This document shows, in pieces, positions 6,501-8,252 of a stretch of DNA of 8,252 nt. Within the stretch, counting starts at the first letter, position 1. Every line of letters starts with the position of its first letter. The position numbers and the translations under genes were made by a program. The notes beneath the pieces are model-generated. The model had not been told where the DNA came from and did no database searches. It saw only the letters and a list, made by a program, of their open reading frames with translations. This DNA is from an uncultured Erysipelotrichaceae bacterium (GTDB taxonomy: Bacteria; Bacillota_I; Bacilli_A; Erysipelotrichales; Coprobacillaceae): the NCBI GenBank assembly GCA_900317015.1, contig ONFH01000146.1, positions 1 through 8,252 on the forward strand, read 5' to 3'.

Positions 6501-6532
6501 AGAGATACTGCACTTATGTGGTATCTCTTTTT
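6501..6532 (+). terminator. intrinsic terminator of the ATPase-TOPRIM-HTH/DUF3990 block
   Basis: AGAGATAC (6501-6508) pairs perfectly with GTATCTCT (6521-6528), with an inner CAC/GTG pairing around TTAT, and runs into five T (6528-6532). It lies 50 bases after the stop of the small partner gene and is the first clear terminator after the promoter at 3013-3041. Confidence 0.85.
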
Positions 6533-6877
6533 GTGCTTATCGTATTTGGAAATCATTGCATTCAATAGTGTAAAACTTAAGGTCTCGTACCTCATTTTTA
6601 ACACACCATCACTAGTACCATCGTTTACTTCAGAGAATGTGAATAAACGCTTCTGTTAAAAGTCATTTTTTAAAAGATGGGTATGGGTACAAAATATGTC
6701 AAATAATCCGTTAATTATGACAGAATGCGTTTTCTAGATAATGGATGTTTATAATGGATTATAAGAAAAGGGATGATCAAAAGGATTGATTAAGAGTGCT
6801 TATATTTAAGATGATTGTTTTTTATGTATTTATTATGAGTGTCTATGAGTTTTCATTGAAAGAAGGGTATCAAAGTT
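6533..6877. other. gene-free AT-rich spacer before the secreted protein gene
   Basis: No open frame with a ribosome binding site was found on either strand. The stretch should include the promoter of the secreted protein gene. The best candidate pair, TTGATT (6786-6791) and TAAGAT (6807-6812), has only 15-base spacing and is weak. GAAGGG at 6862-6867 is the binding site of the next gene. No repeat, insertion sequence end or attachment site was recognised. Confidence 0.5.
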
Positions 6878-8252
6878 ATGAAGAAATTTATTTATTCAGT
6901 GATGAGCGTATTTTTAACGTGCGTAGTGGTGATGGGAAATGGTGCTAGTGTCCATGCTGAAGCAGAAGAGTGTGATTATTCGTCACCTCTAGGCAATAAT
7001 ATTATGGTTGAGGTGAGTGGGACACGTTCAACGATTGGTGACGTGGCAGCACTGAGGATGATTGATCAGTACCGCTATCGTGCTTGTCGTGAACATGAAG
7101 TGAATCCTGATGATACGAAAACAACGTTATCATTAAGTGTTGACTATGGAGATAATCCAACAGACCAGGAGCTTTCACAGGTAAATGGTGATTATGTCCC
7201 GGTAAACTGGTCGAATGAACTTGAACATATCGCCGAATTAAGAGCAACAGAAGCTTCAATCTATGAGAGTCATACACGACCAAGTTATCACTATGATGTG
7301 AAGTTTAATGATCAGTATTATACACACTATGAATGTTTAGCATGGACATCAGGATCGATGTCTGATGGTCTATCAGCCTTTGCAAGTGAACGTGGTGACT
7401 GGATCAGTCAGAACACAAGTAAGGAAACAGGACATTATACGGCGATGATTTCACCAAGTAATACTTATGCGGGAGCTTCATCATTTACTTATGGTCCTGA
7501 TCTAGATAATAAAACAGGAAGCCTTACAACGGCCTTAGAAATTGGACCAGCGAAAAGCTATAACTACACGACAAGTGCGAGAAATGAAAATGGAACGATT
7601 AGCCAAAAGGTTGAAGTTGATCCTGATATCGTATCTGACTTTGGCTTTAAATGTAAAGAACAGATGGATCTTAATAAAACAATGAGCATGCAGACTTATG
7701 CAACAGTGGAAGATACGAGTGGATCAACGACTTCATGGCCAGTGATCTCAAAACAAGCTTGGGCAAGCACGGATGAAAGTGTCTTAGTGCCTGATGGTAG
7801 TGGTAATGTGGTTTCTAAAAATAAACGTGGAGATGCAGAAGTACAGTGCTATGCCTTAGGTAAAGTGTATCGTAAAGCGATTAAAGTGGATCATATCTGG
7901 GATAAAGGAACTGTGACAAAACAGGCAGGATGTACAAGTAAAGGGACACGTACTTTTAAATGCAAAGAATGTGGCGCTACTATGAAGGTGTCTATTCCTG
8001 TTAATAAAAATAATCATCTTCATGTGAAGGTGATTAATAAGAAAGCACCTAAAGGTAATAAACCAGGTTATACAGGTGATGCCTACTGCACTGACTGCAA
8101 CAAGATTGTTAAAAAAGGAGTCTACTACAAGAAGAGCTCCGTTCATCTAAAAGTAACTGTTAAGAAAAGTAAGAATAGCCTGATTCTTTCATGGAAGAAG
8201 GTTAAGGGCGCGACTTCTTATACGATTTATAAAAATAATAAGAAATTTAAAA
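6878..8252 (+). CDS. secreted CAP-domain protein with Big_2-like and FN3-like modules (3' end outside window)
   Basis: The frame is open from ATG 6878 to the window edge (458 codons), so the protein is incomplete. GAAGGG at 6862-6867 sets the start. Residues 1-27 are a signal peptide (MKK, hydrophobic core, cleavage likely after VHA), so it is exported. Residues about 55-205 form a CAP/SCP-PR1 domain: PVNWSNELEHIAELRATEAS, then SHTRP (131-135) and GHYTAMISPSNTYAG (H186); these histidines and acidic residues line the usual CAP cavity. An Ig-like Big_2 module follows (WASTDESVLVPDGSG, W295). Next come two cysteine-pair modules, CKECG (C362, C365) and CTDC (C404, C407), resembling the short surface-protein repeats with CxxC. 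Finally SLILSWKKVKGATSYTIYKN starts an FN3-like domain. CAP proteins of gut Firmicutes are numerous and mostly of unknown function. It is separated from the defence block by a terminator and is probably unrelated to it. Confidence 0.8.
   Translation, partial: MKKFIYSVMSVFLTCVVVMGNGASVHAEAEECDYSSPLGNNIMVEVSGTRSTIGDVAALRMIDQYRYRACREHEVNPDDTKTTLSLSVDYGDNPTDQELSQVNGDYVPVNWSNELEHIAELRATEASIYESHTRPSYHYDVKFNDQYYTHYECLAWTSGSMSDGLSAFASERGDWISQNTSKETGHYTAMISPSNTYAGASSFTYGPDLDNKTGSLTTALEIGPAKSYNYTTSARNENGTISQKVEVDPDIVSDFGFKCKEQMDLNKTMSMQTYATVEDTSGSTTSWPVISKQAWASTDESVLVPDGSGNVVSKNKRGDAEVQCYALGKVYRKAIKVDHIWDKGTVTKQAGCTSKGTRTFKCKECGATMKVSIPVNKNNHLHVKVINKKAPKGNKPGYTGDAYCTDCNKIVKKGVYYKKSSVHLKVTVKKSKNSLILSWKKVKGATSYTIYKNNKKFK

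Noticed and set aside
7002..7283. 93-residue minus-strand open frame
   Set aside because: It is antisense to the CAP domain; the plus-strand frame there has a signal peptide and clear motifs.
7856..8146. 96-residue minus-strand open frame with hydrophobic stretches
   Set aside because: It is antisense to the cysteine-pair modules of the CAP protein; the apparent hydrophobicity is a reverse-complement artefact of lysine- and asparagine-rich codons.
1..8252. CRISPR array, tRNA, insertion sequence or attachment-site signatures
   Set aside because: No regularly spaced repeats, cloverleaf sequence, transposase motif or paired terminal repeats were found on reading the window.

Overview
The window is AT-rich, with tightly packed genes, AGGAGG-type ribosome binding sites and standard stop codons. 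It looks like chromosomal DNA from a low-GC Gram-positive gut or rumen bacterium. The CAP/Big_2/FN3 secreted protein at the right edge would fit the Erysipelotrichales/Clostridia, but that is inference and no taxonomic marker is present.

Layout. (1) 1-1161: a short leader, then a two-gene unit of a DUF1858 protein and a two-domain cupin protein, closed by a clear intrinsic terminator. The cupin gene carries a strong internal ribosome binding site with an in-frame ATG, so the second cupin may also be made alone. (2) 1191-1436, minus strand: no credible gene, but a dense set of hairpins ends in an 11-bp stem followed by five U on the minus strand. This is a probable stand-alone structured RNA of about 245 nt. 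(3) 1591-2885: a decayed AAA_15/AAA_21-type ATPase of the abortive-infection class, broken by two frameshifts and one stop, with no partner gene. (4) 2996-6532: a same-strand block with a good sigma-A promoter and an overlapping palindrome, then four intact genes and a terminator. The genes are an SMC/ABC-like ATPase, a TOPRIM-like nuclease that overlaps it by four bases, an HTH-DUF3990 (putative ADP-ribosyltransferase) fusion, and a small partner overlapping that by eight bases. (5) 6533-6877: a gene-free AT-rich spacer. (6) 6878-8252: the 5' part of a large secreted CAP-domain protein that runs off the window.

How the genes may work together. The ATPase-TOPRIM pair has the architecture of OLD/AbiL/PARIS-type anti-phage systems, in which an ATPase senses infection and controls a TOPRIM nuclease. 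The HTH-DUF3990 gene and its partner look like a toxin-antitoxin pair in which one protein carries both the DNA-binding and the toxin domain. Because all four share a strand, short gaps, one visible promoter and one visible terminator, they could form a single four-gene defence operon. That combination, next to the remains of another ATPase of the same class, is the most interesting feature of the window. The boundary at both ends with ordinary genes suggests a small defence island.
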